From NCBI GenBank assembly GCA_016182605.1, contig JACPGE010000106.1, forward strand, positions 105,064-169,063: DNA of 64,000 nt, written 5' to 3'. The notes beneath the pieces were generated by a model. That model did no database searches. It was not told where the DNA came from and worked only from the letters and a program-made list of their open reading frames with translations. Both the position numbers and the translations under genes were made by a program. Of the stretch, positions 29,142 to 37,843 are shown piece by piece. Position 1 is the stretch's first letter. Each line of letters opens with the position of its first letter. The DNA is from Candidatus Hydrogenedentota bacterium. GTDB lineage: Bacteria > Hydrogenedentota > Hydrogenedentia > Hydrogenedentales > JAEUWI01.

Positions 29142-31040
29142 TGCGCCAGGAGGCAAGGATACGTATTCTGCCGCGACTTGGAGCAGGCGGTGTCCGTCGA
29201 AGGGTTTGGGGAGGGTATCTACGATAGTCTTCACATCGCGATAGACTTCTTGCAGCCGCGAGAAATGGCCCGATGACAGAATCACGGGCACGCTCACCGG
29301 GGATCTGCCCACTTCCCGCGCAAGGTGATCGCCCCCGAAGCCCGGCATGACCAGATCGCTGATAATGAGCGCATAGCGCGACGGCTCCCGGCCGAATGCC
29401 GTGAGCGCCCGATTGACGTCGTAATAGACTTCAACCTCGTGCCCCGCGCCCCCCAGCGTCATCCGCACCATTTCCGCCAGGTTTTCTTCGTCATCCACAA
29501 ACATGATGACGCCCAGGCGCGGACAGTCTTTCGGTTTCGAGCGTTTCTCCGGAAGCTCCGCTACCGGGCTGACCGGAAAGTAAACCGCCACCATCGTGCT
29601 CCGGTCTGCGCCGCTGGCCACTTCGATGACGCCGTGCAGCGCGGCAACGACTGCTGCCGCCATGCTGAGACTATGACTTGCCGGCGTTGCATGGCGTGCG
29701 GTGTGGAGCGGGTCGTGAAGGTGGCTGGACGTCTCCTCTTCGGCCATTTCACAGTTAAACCCGAATTGAATCCGGACCAGGTGGCTGCAAATGGCGTCCT
29801 GATGCAACTGGCGCCACGCCGGGCCGGGCAAGAAGGGGGTGAGACGTATGCGCACCGAAGCGCCCTTCTCCGGCAATCGGTGAGCCGCATAGGCCACCAA
29901 GTGCATCATCAATTGATGGAGGAGTGAGGCCGCGGTGGTAATGGGCGGGATCGCGCCCTCCGATTCCAGGTGTATGCGGGCGCCCACGGGCAGCGCATTT
30001 CGAAGCAAACGAATATCTTCCGCCACGAGATCCCGCAAGGGCGCCGGCGGCCACACGCGGTTCTTTCCCGGATTCAGGGAATCGATGTGGTCGGCCAGGT
30101 GCGCCAAGCGATCCCCCGCCTTCCGGATCTCCCGGAGGCATTGGCCTACCGGCGACTCCTCCTCCACGTCCGACGCGGCAATCGAAGCAAAGCCCCGGAT
30201 TACCTGCAAGATATTGTTGAATTCATGGGCTATCCCGCCTGCATAGGCCCCCATCACCTCCAGCTTGCGTATCGCGTGCAACTGGCTCTCCAACTGCGAC
30301 TGCTGCGATATGTCGTGAAACATCACGATGAAGCGCGCGCCACTCTGCTCCGGGCTGGGCGAGGGCACAAGCCGGATCTCCATTTGCCGCGGCACATGGC
30401 CCGCGCGCCGGAGGATATGCCGTCCAATCCAGGAGCGCCCCGCCTCCAGGGCGTCCGTTAGAGAGGTTTGTATAGCGGATGAAAGAAAATCCCAGTCCAC
30501 GGCCGCGCCGGTCAACTCACCCGCGGACGCGCCGGTAAACGCCTCGCTGGCCCGGTTGCAGTAGAGCACCCGCTGTGCCCCGTCGAGCACCAACACCCCG
30601 TCTTCCGAGGCGTCTACAGCGGTCTGGAGTTGCAGCGCCTTCGATTCCGCCGCGCGCAGCATGCTCAGATCGTGGATGAAACCGGTGAAATAGACCCGGC
30701 CCTCCAAAACGAATTCCGCGACGCTCAGGTAAAACGGAAAGAGCGTGCCATCCTTTTTCTTCCCCATCACCTCCCGGCCCGTGCCGAGCACATGCCGCTC
30801 CCCCGTGTGCAGATACGCCGCAATATAGCCATCGTGATGGCGGGCGATCGCATCCTCCATGAGCAGGCTTACATTCTGCCCCAGCAATTCGTCCGCTTCA
30901 TAACCGAAGAGATCCCGCAGGGCCGGGTTCACCGAACCGATGATGCCCGCAGAGTCGATGGTCAGCACGCCATCCACACCCGTCGACAGTATCGCCTGCG
31001 ATCGCGCCACGAGCCCGGCATCGCCGGAGAGTTCTTCCAT
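29118..31040 (-). CDS. PAS-PAS-HisKA-receiver hybrid sensor protein with degenerate ATPase domain
   Basis: The protein has 640 aa with no membrane segment. PAS1 (about 10-128) is FixL-like: ARHHDGYIAAYLHTGERHV, then GTGREVMGKKKDG. H69 and R89 align with the heme-ligand His200 and distal Arg220 of B. japonicum FixL, with the Arg206 position changed to Ala. PAS2 spans about 140-250. The phosphoacceptor region is YAGGIAHEFNNILQ (H272). The following ATPase region lacks the N-box asparagine (HLVAYAAHRLPEKG), a DxGxG box and a GxGxG box. A receiver domain follows (IMFVDDEENL, SDLVMPG with D562, TLPKP). It may signal by phospho-relay acceptance or protein contact rather than autophosphorylation. 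The HDOD gene lies 45 bp upstream on the same strand. Confidence 0.85.
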   Translation of the reverse strand: MEELSGDAGLVARSQAILSTGVDGVLTIDSAGIIGSVNPALRDLFGYEADELLGQNVSLLMEDAIARHHDGYIAAYLHTGERHVLGTGREVMGKKKDGTLFPFYLSVAEFVLEGRVYFTGFIHDLSMLRAAESKALQLQTAVDASEDGVLVLDGAQRVLYCNRASEAFTGASAGELTGAAVDWDFLSSAIQTSLTDALEAGRSWIGRHILRRAGHVPRQMEIRLVPSPSPEQSGARFIVMFHDISQQSQLESQLHAIRKLEVMGAYAGGIAHEFNNILQVIRGFASIAASDVEEESPVGQCLREIRKAGDRLAHLADHIDSLNPGKNRVWPPAPLRDLVAEDIRLLRNALPVGARIHLESEGAIPPITTAASLLHQLMMHLVAYAAHRLPEKGASVRIRLTPFLPGPAWRQLHQDAICSHLVRIQFGFNCEMAEEETSSHLHDPLHTARHATPASHSLSMAAAVVAALHGVIEVASGADRSTMVAVYFPVSPVAELPEKRSKPKDCPRLGVIMFVDDEENLAEMVRMTLGGAGHEVEVYYDVNRALTAFGREPSRYALIISDLVMPGFGGDHLAREVGRSPVSVPVILSSGHFSRLQEVYRDVKTIVDTLPKPFDGHRLLQVAAEYVSLPPGARKANRPG

Positions 31041-31085
31041 GTCCCAATCAACCTTCCAGGTTCGTCCAGGTCCGGGACGGCGGGC

Positions 31086-32492
31086 TCACGCGTCTGACGT
31101 GCCTTCGAGGGCCTCCTGCACCGCGGCTTCATGCCGTTCGATGTACTCCTCGAGGATGGCCTCCGCAATCTCCAGGTCGATGCCCAAGATCTCCATCGCT
31201 GCTTCCTGCCCCGTGAAGATATGCCGGTTCTCTTCCACGCGCAATCCGCGCGCCTGCACCATCGCCTCGCCCAGCGAGGTGATAGCGGCGTACTCCGGAC
31301 GCTTCAGCGCCAGGTGCGGCGCATGGTGGTAGCGGATGGCCTCGGCAATGTCCTCCGGAAAATTCCAATGCTGCGCCAACTCGTAGCCCGCTTCCGCATG
31401 CGACAGTCCGAACACCTCCAACTCCGCCTCGACGATGGCATTTCCCGTAAGCGTGGAAGAAATCTTCCGGTAGGGCTCGGGCGCCACTTCCCACAGGGCC
31501 GCACGGCCGATGTCGTGGAGCAATCCCGCCGTGAAGACCCCGCTGAGCCTGCCACGGCCCGTGCGCTTGGCGACGATACGCGATGCCGTGGCCGCGCAGA
31601 GCGATTCGAGCCAGAATAGCTGGTAGTCCACATGCTTCAGTTTTCCCAGCAGATCCACCACCGCCGTGGAAAGCACCACCGAATAGGTTTCGCGGAGCCC
31701 CATCAGCGAAACCGCCAATTTCAATTCGTTGATCTGGTGCGCAAACCCATAAGCCGGCGAATTCGCCACCCCGAGCACCTTCCCGGCCACCGGCGGATCG
31801 AGCAGGATGATGTCCACGACATCGCCCACCGAACTGTCCGGGTGATAGGTGGCCTCGCGAACCCGATCCACCGTTTCCGGCAGCGCAGGCAGCGTCTTCA
31901 CTTCCCGCAACAGGGCCCGCACCCGGCTCAGCCGGAGTGGCGCTTCGAGCCCTTCGAGCGGCGCCTCGCCCGTCTCGTTCGGGCCCGCGGGATAGTAGCG
32001 GCCTATTGCGGAAACAATGTCGTCCCGGTGGCAAAGCACCAGCTTCAACGGCAGCCCAATGATGGTCTCCAACTCGTCGATCGCCGCATCCTCCACCGGA
32101 TCGGCGATACCGGCGATCAGCATGCCCTGGTGAAATTCGAGGGGCACAATCCCGAAAGTCTGCGCCACCTTTGCGGGAATGCGCTCGCGCAATTCCACAG
32201 GGATCTCGAGCAGGGATTGGTTCGCCGTTTCGGTTGCGCTGTCACTCGCTATGTATTCGAGGACCGTCTTGATATCCAGCACGCCGGCCGCAAGCAGCAA
32301 ATCCACCAAATCGCCGCCCCGCTCCCGCTGTTGCTGCTGCGCCGCCCCGATATCGTTCTGGGAGAGCACCCCCGCATCGACCAGGCGCCGCACCAGCCGC
32401 AGTTTCCCGGTGCGCAGTTCCAGTTCGTTCTTCGTTATGGCGGCGCCGCTCCGCGCGCCGGCGGTCTCGGTCGTCCGATCGGTTGATTCCAT
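31086..32492 (-). CDS. MshEN-like and HDOD domain signalling protein
   Basis: The protein has 468 aa. Residues about 30-165 resemble the GspE/MshE N-terminal (MshEN) domain: LRLVRRLVDAGVLSQNDIGA, GDLVDLLLAAGVLD, then IPVELRERIPAKVAQTFGIV and PLEFHQGMLIAGIADPVED. Some MshEN domains bind c-di-GMP through this tandem 24-residue motif. Residues about 195-410 are HDOD, with LPALPETVDRVREATY, KVLGVANSPAYGF, GLLHDIGRAALWE and GLSHAEAGYELAQHWNFPED. HDOD domains are usually non-catalytic HD relatives that relay signals in motility and stress systems. It sits just before the hybrid kinase gene on the same strand, so the two may be one operon, and a PilZ protein lies nearby. Confidence 0.85.
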   Translation of the reverse strand: MESTDRTTETAGARSGAAITKNELELRTGKLRLVRRLVDAGVLSQNDIGAAQQQQRERGGDLVDLLLAAGVLDIKTVLEYIASDSATETANQSLLEIPVELRERIPAKVAQTFGIVPLEFHQGMLIAGIADPVEDAAIDELETIIGLPLKLVLCHRDDIVSAIGRYYPAGPNETGEAPLEGLEAPLRLSRVRALLREVKTLPALPETVDRVREATYHPDSSVGDVVDIILLDPPVAGKVLGVANSPAYGFAHQINELKLAVSLMGLRETYSVVLSTAVVDLLGKLKHVDYQLFWLESLCAATASRIVAKRTGRGRLSGVFTAGLLHDIGRAALWEVAPEPYRKISSTLTGNAIVEAELEVFGLSHAEAGYELAQHWNFPEDIAEAIRYHHAPHLALKRPEYAAITSLGEAMVQARGLRVEENRHIFTGQEAAMEILGIDLEIAEAILEEYIERHEAAVQEALEGTSDA

Positions 32493-32697
32493 CGCCTTGC
32501 ACTCCTGCCCATGACGTTGCCGCCCTTGTGGCGTCCAGTCCCCAGTCCCTTCGATTGTACCAGCAACCGTGCAATACCGTAAACCATCCGCCCGGATGCA
32601 ACGGCCGCCTCAGACCAGGCCCAAGTGCGAAAAACCCGTGTAGCCGCCCCGGCCAGGCCGGCGGCGCCCCCCAAAGAGGCCGGCGCCTCGCCCCACA

Positions 32698-34650
32698 TTA
32701 AGACTTAAAGTGCTGCTTCAACGCGTCCGCCACCGCTTCCGCGTACCATTGCCGCCACTGCGGATTGGAGAGCCGATCGCTGTCTTCGGCATTCCCCAGA
32801 TTCGCCGTCTCCACCAGCACTTTGGCCGGTATCAGGGTGTTCCGCAATACCGCCGGGAGGATACGCCGCCCCCCGCTGCGCACAATATACCGCCGGATCG
32901 GCTCGCCGCTGTCATGCACCTTGATGTGCGGGCTCGCATCCAGTGTGCGCAACAGCGTATCCGCGAATTCATAGGAGGCGATCTCGTCGCGTTTGCGCCG
33001 ATCCTTGGTCGTGCTGATGGCGCGGTACTTGCGCGCTTCTTCGTATTGGGCATAGACCGATCCCGGCGGGGGCGACTCGTTGTCTTTGCGGTTGCCCGCC
33101 CCGGGAATGTAAACCATCGTGCCGCGGAGTTTCTCATAGAGTTTGTCGCAGTGCAGGCTCAGGAAGATCATGTTCTCCTCCTTCGTCCCCTTGGCTTTTT
33201 CCTCGCGGTAAATGTCGTTTGCCAGATACCAGCGGAGATTGGCGGATACCGTCGACGTCTGATCGTTGGGGTAGTGGGGCGTCGTCAGCAGCACTTCGTC
33301 CGAATCGTGTACGAAGCGCTTGTTGTCATTCACGCGGTAACCCTGGCTCTCGTCCTTCACCGTCACATAAACCCGCGCCTTGGTCTCTGTCTCCAGCAGC
33401 ACCTTGATCCTGCATACGATGTCGTAGGTCAGTTCGTCCTCATATAGTCCCCGGGCATCGTTCGCCGTGCCCTGGTCGCGCCCGCCGTGGCCCGGATCCA
33501 GCACGATGACCACGCCCTGCAAATCGCGCGCTTCCTTGCGCGACTCCCGCACCGCGTTTATCTCCTGCTTCACCGACGCCGACCGCATCCGGGCTTCACT
33601 GCCAGGCGGCTGATATTGATCCGTCAGCATGGCCAGCGGAATCTTGATCGGGAAGCCCGCGTCGATATTGTGCGCATCTTTCAGGCCGTTCCGGGCCAGA
33701 ATCTCGTTGGCCGCGCGCAGCACATCGTCATGGCCGAGCGCCCCGGTAAAACGCAGCACCACGTTCGTGTAAATCGCCTCTTTCTTCTTGAGCCGGTACG
33801 ATGCGTAGGGGCCTTGCGCGTCCGTGCCATAGGTCAGTTCGCCGTCCGATCCCTCAAAGACCATGGGTTCCAGCAACAAATCCGGCTGTGTCACTTCGAG
33901 ATCATCAAAGTCGCTCGATCCGTCCTGGGTGACACCCGCGCCGTTGGCCGGCGCGGCGGCTGCTTTGTCCTTGCCGCCCTGTTCCCGGCCCTTGCCCGCC
34001 TGCCCCCCCTTGATCGAGCGCTCAGAGGCCTTCTCCTGTTTCGGCGCCGCCGCGGGCTTGGGCGCCGGGGGAGGCTTCTCCACGGTCAAGGGCGCGCGAT
34101 ACGCTTCCAACAGCAGTGCCCGCGGAATGAGCACCTTTGCGCCCGCCTTCAGCGGATCGCCCGCGCCCGTATTCTGCTTGAGCCGTTGCAATTCCGTTTG
34201 CCGCGTGCCCCACCCTGTAAACCATTCCGCGATCGTCCACCAAGTCTCGCTTCCCTGTTGGCCCGTGTAGGTAATCACATGCCACCAGCCCTGATTGTCT
34301 TGAAAATCGTTGGGGAAGAGCGCCTTGAGGACTTTCAATTGCGTCGGCGCATTCAACTTGTGCAGCGGCACCGCCACAGCCATCCGATCCTGATAGTCCT
34401 TCCAGGTCTTCGCGTCCTGCAGTATGGGGGTAAAAAACGCCTCTGCCGCCTTACCCCGTGGCGGACGGCACTCCAGGAAAACGCTCCGCCCTCCCTGGAT
34501 GCCCGCTATCATGCCCTCGTTGATCGGCCGCCGCATCACCGTCGCCGCATGCGCGGTGGTGCACAGCAAGAGCGCAAGCAAACCCAGGCGCCCAACGCGT
34601 CCCAGGCAGGCCACGCGCCATCGCCCAGTGTAGGATATGCGATACAACAC
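32698..34650 (-). CDS. N-acetylmuramoyl-L-alanine amidase (Amidase_3) with LysM-like modules
   Basis: The chosen GTG at 34650 gives 650 aa and places a signal peptide at the N-terminus (GRLGLLALLLCTTAHA); a longer frame upstream lacks a signal and looks non-coding. Two divergent LysM-like modules are visible: WWTIAEWFTGWGTRQTELQR with LKAGAKVLIP, and IYTNVVLRFTGALGHDDVLR with AGFPIKIPLAML, separated by an Ala/Lys/Gly-rich linker. The C-terminal Amidase_3 domain has VIVLDPGHGGRDQGTANDAR, LYEDELTYDIVCRI and MIFLSLHCDKLYEK (zinc ligands H, E, H). It cuts the amide bond between MurNAc and the stem peptide in the periplasm or cell wall. The start is the least certain part; no strong Shine-Dalgarno precedes it. 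Confidence 0.85.
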   Translation of the reverse strand: MLYRISYTGRWRVACLGRVGRLGLLALLLCTTAHAATVMRRPINEGMIAGIQGGRSVFLECRPPRGKAAEAFFTPILQDAKTWKDYQDRMAVAVPLHKLNAPTQLKVLKALFPNDFQDNQGWWHVITYTGQQGSETWWTIAEWFTGWGTRQTELQRLKQNTGAGDPLKAGAKVLIPRALLLEAYRAPLTVEKPPPAPKPAAAPKQEKASERSIKGGQAGKGREQGGKDKAAAAPANGAGVTQDGSSDFDDLEVTQPDLLLEPMVFEGSDGELTYGTDAQGPYASYRLKKKEAIYTNVVLRFTGALGHDDVLRAANEILARNGLKDAHNIDAGFPIKIPLAMLTDQYQPPGSEARMRSASVKQEINAVRESRKEARDLQGVVIVLDPGHGGRDQGTANDARGLYEDELTYDIVCRIKVLLETETKARVYVTVKDESQGYRVNDNKRFVHDSDEVLLTTPHYPNDQTSTVSANLRWYLANDIYREEKAKGTKEENMIFLSLHCDKLYEKLRGTMVYIPGAGNRKDNESPPPGSVYAQYEEARKYRAISTTKDRRKRDEIASYEFADTLLRTLDASPHIKVHDSGEPIRRYIVRSGGRRILPAVLRNTLIPAKVLVETANLGNAEDSDRLSNPQWRQWYAEAVADALKQHFKS

Positions 34651-34945
34651 GTTCAGACGGAACACCCAAAACCGGTTTGAATCCACACAATGAAGGATAA
34701 GCGTCTTACAAAAAGCACAATCAGTGTAGCACGGCCAATTTGCCACACACAATATGTTGTGTTTTTTGGTTCCGGATAGACTTTGGCCAGAATGAGCCTT
34801 CCGCCCGCCGGATGTAGTTGCCGTGACGCGGCGCGATGGAGAGGGGGCAGTCTGACGGATAAGTACTTCCATGACTGCGGATTGCGTATTCGCACGCGTC
34901 GGGCCAGCGTCATGTGCCCGTGTTCAAAAGGGCAGTCGACCCAGA

Positions 34946-35605
34946 TTAAAACTTCAGGTCGGCAACACTGGGCGAATTTTGCCGCAAGTGAACGGTCTTT
35001 GGAGGATGCAATTCCTTCACCCGGCCCCAGATATACTGCGAAATGGATTTGCTGAGCACCGGATCGGGGCTGATAAATTCCAGGCCGATCATGCCGTTTT
35101 CCTCCCCGTCGGCCCGGTCCACGTGGACCACTTTGGCCGTCAGGGTGTCCCGCACCGATCCGGGAATTTCGAACGTGGACTCCACCGTTTCGCCCAGTTC
35201 GAAGGGTGCATGCGTAGAAAGGAGCATGCCGCCAATGCTCAGGTTCAGCACCCGGCAAGAATATTTTCGCGGATGCACGTGGCTTTTCACGTCGGCGTCA
35301 AACTCAACGGGCACACGCCACGACGAGCGGTGGTGGGTCCGCAGGTGTTCGAAGGGCCGTTTCAGGATCAACCCGTCGCCGACGCCTTCCGGCGCTTTCA
35401 ATACCTCGGTTTCATAGCGGGTGTAGCCGTTAGCATCGTGGAATTCCAGCTCCACATACATCCCCTCGATGGGAAAATCCCGCGTGGGAAAGCTCACGCG
35501 CACGGTCACGTCGTCTACACTCAGCACGGAAACCAGAAAGCGCTCTTTCATCAGCATCAGCAAGCAGCGGTTTCCCACCACGAAACAGCTATCCAGATCG
35601 TTCAT
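34946..35605 (-). CDS. PilZ domain protein (predicted c-di-GMP receptor)
   Basis: The protein has 219 aa from ATG 35605, preceded by GGGGAG; an upstream ATG at 35641 has no ribosome-binding site. The N-terminal half (GNRCLLMLMKERFLVSVLSV to GLILKRPFEHLRTH) resembles the YcgR-N/PilZN beta-barrel. The C-terminal PilZ domain has the c-di-GMP-binding motif RSSWRVPVEF (RxxxR) and LNLSIGGMLLST (N/DxSxxG). It would be a cytoplasmic c-di-GMP effector controlling motility or exopolysaccharide; the exopolysaccharide cluster starts 105 bp upstream on the same strand. The LNLSIGG/Arg pair is intact, so ligand binding is plausible. Confidence 0.88.
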   Translation of the reverse strand: MNDLDSCFVVGNRCLLMLMKERFLVSVLSVDDVTVRVSFPTRDFPIEGMYVELEFHDANGYTRYETEVLKAPEGVGDGLILKRPFEHLRTHHRSSWRVPVEFDADVKSHVHPRKYSCRVLNLSIGGMLLSTHAPFELGETVESTFEIPGSVRDTLTAKVVHVDRADGEENGMIGLEFISPDPVLSKSISQYIWGRVKELHPPKTVHLRQNSPSVADLKF

Positions 35606-35710
35606 GTGGCACTCCCCACAGGGTTGGGCACTACGCGCCATTGTAACAAATGGCCCCGTAAAAACCTATCGATCCGTACGTCCCCCGGGCTGCACGGCCC
35701 GCCCGCTTCC

Positions 35711-36631
35711 TCAATGCTCCCGGATATACGCCAAGGTATGCGCCAAACCGGTTCGCAAGTCCACCTCGGGCGCCCACCCCAGGAGTGCCCGCGCCCTCTC
35801 CCCGGTGGTATATATTTGCGCCACTTCCCCCGCGCGCAGCGGCTCGCGTTTCGCCTCCCCGCGGAACCCGATCAAGTCCGACAAGATCGCAAAGAGTTCG
35901 TTGACCGAGGCGCCCCGCTCCGATCCCAGATTGATCGTCTCCGAATCGCCCCTGTCCAGTGAAAGCAGGCATCCGCGCACAATATCCCCCACGTAGACAT
36001 AATCCCGAAGGGGCTCGCCAAAGCCATACAGCGTGGGGGAGACGCCACGGAGCATCAGCCCAATAAGAATGGAACAGACCCCGGCTTCGCCCTCGGGACT
36101 TTGGCGCGGACCATACACGTTGGGAAACCGCAATATGGTGAAGGGCAACGCATGGAGGTCGTGATAAAGGCGCAGGTAGTGCTCGAAGGCCAGCTTGCTC
36201 GCCCCATACGGGCACTTGGGCCGGGGCGGGCACGCCTCCGATGCCGGAAGCGATTCGGGTTCGCCGTAGATCGCGCCCCCCGTGGAGGAAAAAATGAACT
36301 TCCGCACCCGGTGCTTCACCGCCAGCTCCAGCAGCTTGATGGCGCCCAGAATATTGATCTCCGCGTCGAAGACCGGTTCCAGCACGCTCCGGCGCACGTC
36401 CATCTGCGCAGCCAGATGAAACACCACCTCGGGTTGCTCTGCTTCAAACACCCCGGACAATGCATCGTCCCGAATGTCCATCCTGTGAAACACCGCGCTC
36501 GAGTTGAGATTCCGCGTTTTGCCGGTGCTCAGATTGTCCACCACCACCACCCGATGGCCCGCGGATACCAGGGCATCCACCAGATGCGATCCAATGAATC
36601 CCGCGCCGCCAGTTACCAGTGCCGTAGTCAT
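35711..36631 (-). CDS. NAD-dependent nucleotide-sugar epimerase/dehydratase
   Basis: The 306-aa short-chain dehydrogenase family protein has VTGGAGFIGSHLVDALV (NAD loop), VVFHLAAQMDVRRSV, KFIFSSTGGAIYGEP and the catalytic YGASK in PKCPYGASKLAFEHYLRLYH, typical of UDP-glucose 4-epimerases and related enzymes. Length is close to GalE-like proteins of Gram-negative exopolysaccharide clusters (310-330 aa). It lies last in the minus-strand cluster, 63 bp after the GT4 gene, so it probably supplies an activated sugar for the exported polysaccharide. The exact sugar is not resolvable. Confidence 0.9.
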   Translation of the reverse strand: MTTALVTGGAGFIGSHLVDALVSAGHRVVVVDNLSTGKTRNLNSSAVFHRMDIRDDALSGVFEAEQPEVVFHLAAQMDVRRSVLEPVFDAEINILGAIKLLELAVKHRVRKFIFSSTGGAIYGEPESLPASEACPPRPKCPYGASKLAFEHYLRLYHDLHALPFTILRFPNVYGPRQSPEGEAGVCSILIGLMLRGVSPTLYGFGEPLRDYVYVGDIVRGCLLSLDRGDSETINLGSERGASVNELFAILSDLIGFRGEAKREPLRAGEVAQIYTTGERARALLGWAPEVDLRTGLAHTLAYIREH

Positions 36632-36694
36632 GCTTGTACTTCCTTTTCATCGCGGCCACGATACCCGCGTCCATTCCATTTCCTCCCCGCCACG

Positions 36695-37843
36695 CTACAG
36701 GCATTCCCGAAATACCTGCTCCGCCTCACGGCCCACCCGATCCAGTGAAAACCGCTCGAAGGCGCGCCGCCGTGCGTATCGGCCCATGGCCTCCCGCTGC
36801 TCCGGCTCCGCCAGCAAGGCCACCACCGCCCGCGCCAGTGCGCCCGCATTGTCTGGCGCGATAAGCACGCCGCTCTTGCCGTCCTCCACGATCTCCAGCG
36901 GCCCACCCTGCGCCGTCGCCACCACCGGCACACCCGCCGCCATCGCCTCAATCAGCGTGAGGCCAAACGGCTCCGGGGTGACCGACGGCAGCACGAGCAC
37001 ATCCGTCGCGGAGAGCACGGCGGGAATGTCCTTTCGAATGCCCGAGAAGCATACGGCCTCGTCAACGCCCAATTCCACGCTACGCGCCTTCAACTGGGGC
37101 AGATACTCGGGCTTGTTAACCGCGCTGCCGCCCACCACCAGAAAACGCGCGGCCGGATGGGCGCGCAGTATTTCTGGGATTGCCTCGATAAATACGTGCT
37201 GACCCTTCCAGGCTTCAAGACGTCCAACCACGGCGATGACCGGCGCGTCCGCCGCAATCTGCAATTCGTTCCGCACCTGCGCGCGCGGCGGCAATGTTTC
37301 AAACAGATCGAGGTCGATTCCGTTGTGGATGATGTGAACCCGGGGGTGCTTGAGCGTGGCGGCCACCGCGCCGGAATTCGCAATCATGGCCGTACTCAGG
37401 CGGCAGGCCAGGGCATTCACCGCGGCTGCGCTCCGGCTCGCGGGCACCAGTTCGCGCACGTGCCACACGAGCGGCTTGCGCGCCAGCCACGCCGCCACGC
37501 CGCCCTGAATGTTGTTCACCGTGTTGACGTGCGCCAAGTCCACGCGATGCCGCCGCATCAGCCACACCAGCCGGAACACCGTGGGCCAAAAGTACAGAAA
37601 GAACCGAAGCAGCTTGCCCCATTCCAGCGCGCGCCGTGGCGGAAAGAAGGGCAGCTCGTGCACCTCCAGGCCGCACGCGCGGTATTCAGCCGCCATCGGA
37701 TCGCCCGTCTTGAGGAGCAGCACCGGCGTGATGCCTCGCGCTGGCAGCCGGGTCACGAGGTTGTAGAGGGAGCGGTCAGAGCCACCGCACACGTCCGCGG
37801 TGTAGTGGCAAAAGGCGATGCGGATCGGTGGATGTTCAAGCAT
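36695..37843 (-). CDS. Family 4 glycosyltransferase
   Basis: The protein has 382 aa. It shows the GT-B fold of GT4: IRIAFCHYTADVCGGSDRSL near the N-terminus, then VAVVGRLEAWKGQHVFIEAI-like PVIAVVGRLEAWKGQHVFIE and the nucleotide-sugar motif EPFGLTLIEAMAAGVPVVAT with GGPLEIVEDGKSGVL. It would add a sugar to a lipid-linked polysaccharide precursor on the inner face of the membrane. Its start overlaps the Wzy-like gene stop by 8 nt, so the two are co-translated. Confidence 0.92.
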   Translation of the reverse strand: MLEHPPIRIAFCHYTADVCGGSDRSLYNLVTRLPARGITPVLLLKTGDPMAAEYRACGLEVHELPFFPPRRALEWGKLLRFFLYFWPTVFRLVWLMRRHRVDLAHVNTVNNIQGGVAAWLARKPLVWHVRELVPASRSAAAVNALACRLSTAMIANSGAVAATLKHPRVHIIHNGIDLDLFETLPPRAQVRNELQIAADAPVIAVVGRLEAWKGQHVFIEAIPEILRAHPAARFLVVGGSAVNKPEYLPQLKARSVELGVDEAVCFSGIRKDIPAVLSATDVLVLPSVTPEPFGLTLIEAMAAGVPVVATAQGGPLEIVEDGKSGVLIAPDNAGALARAVVALLAEPEQREAMGRYARRRAFERFSLDRVGREAEQVFRECL

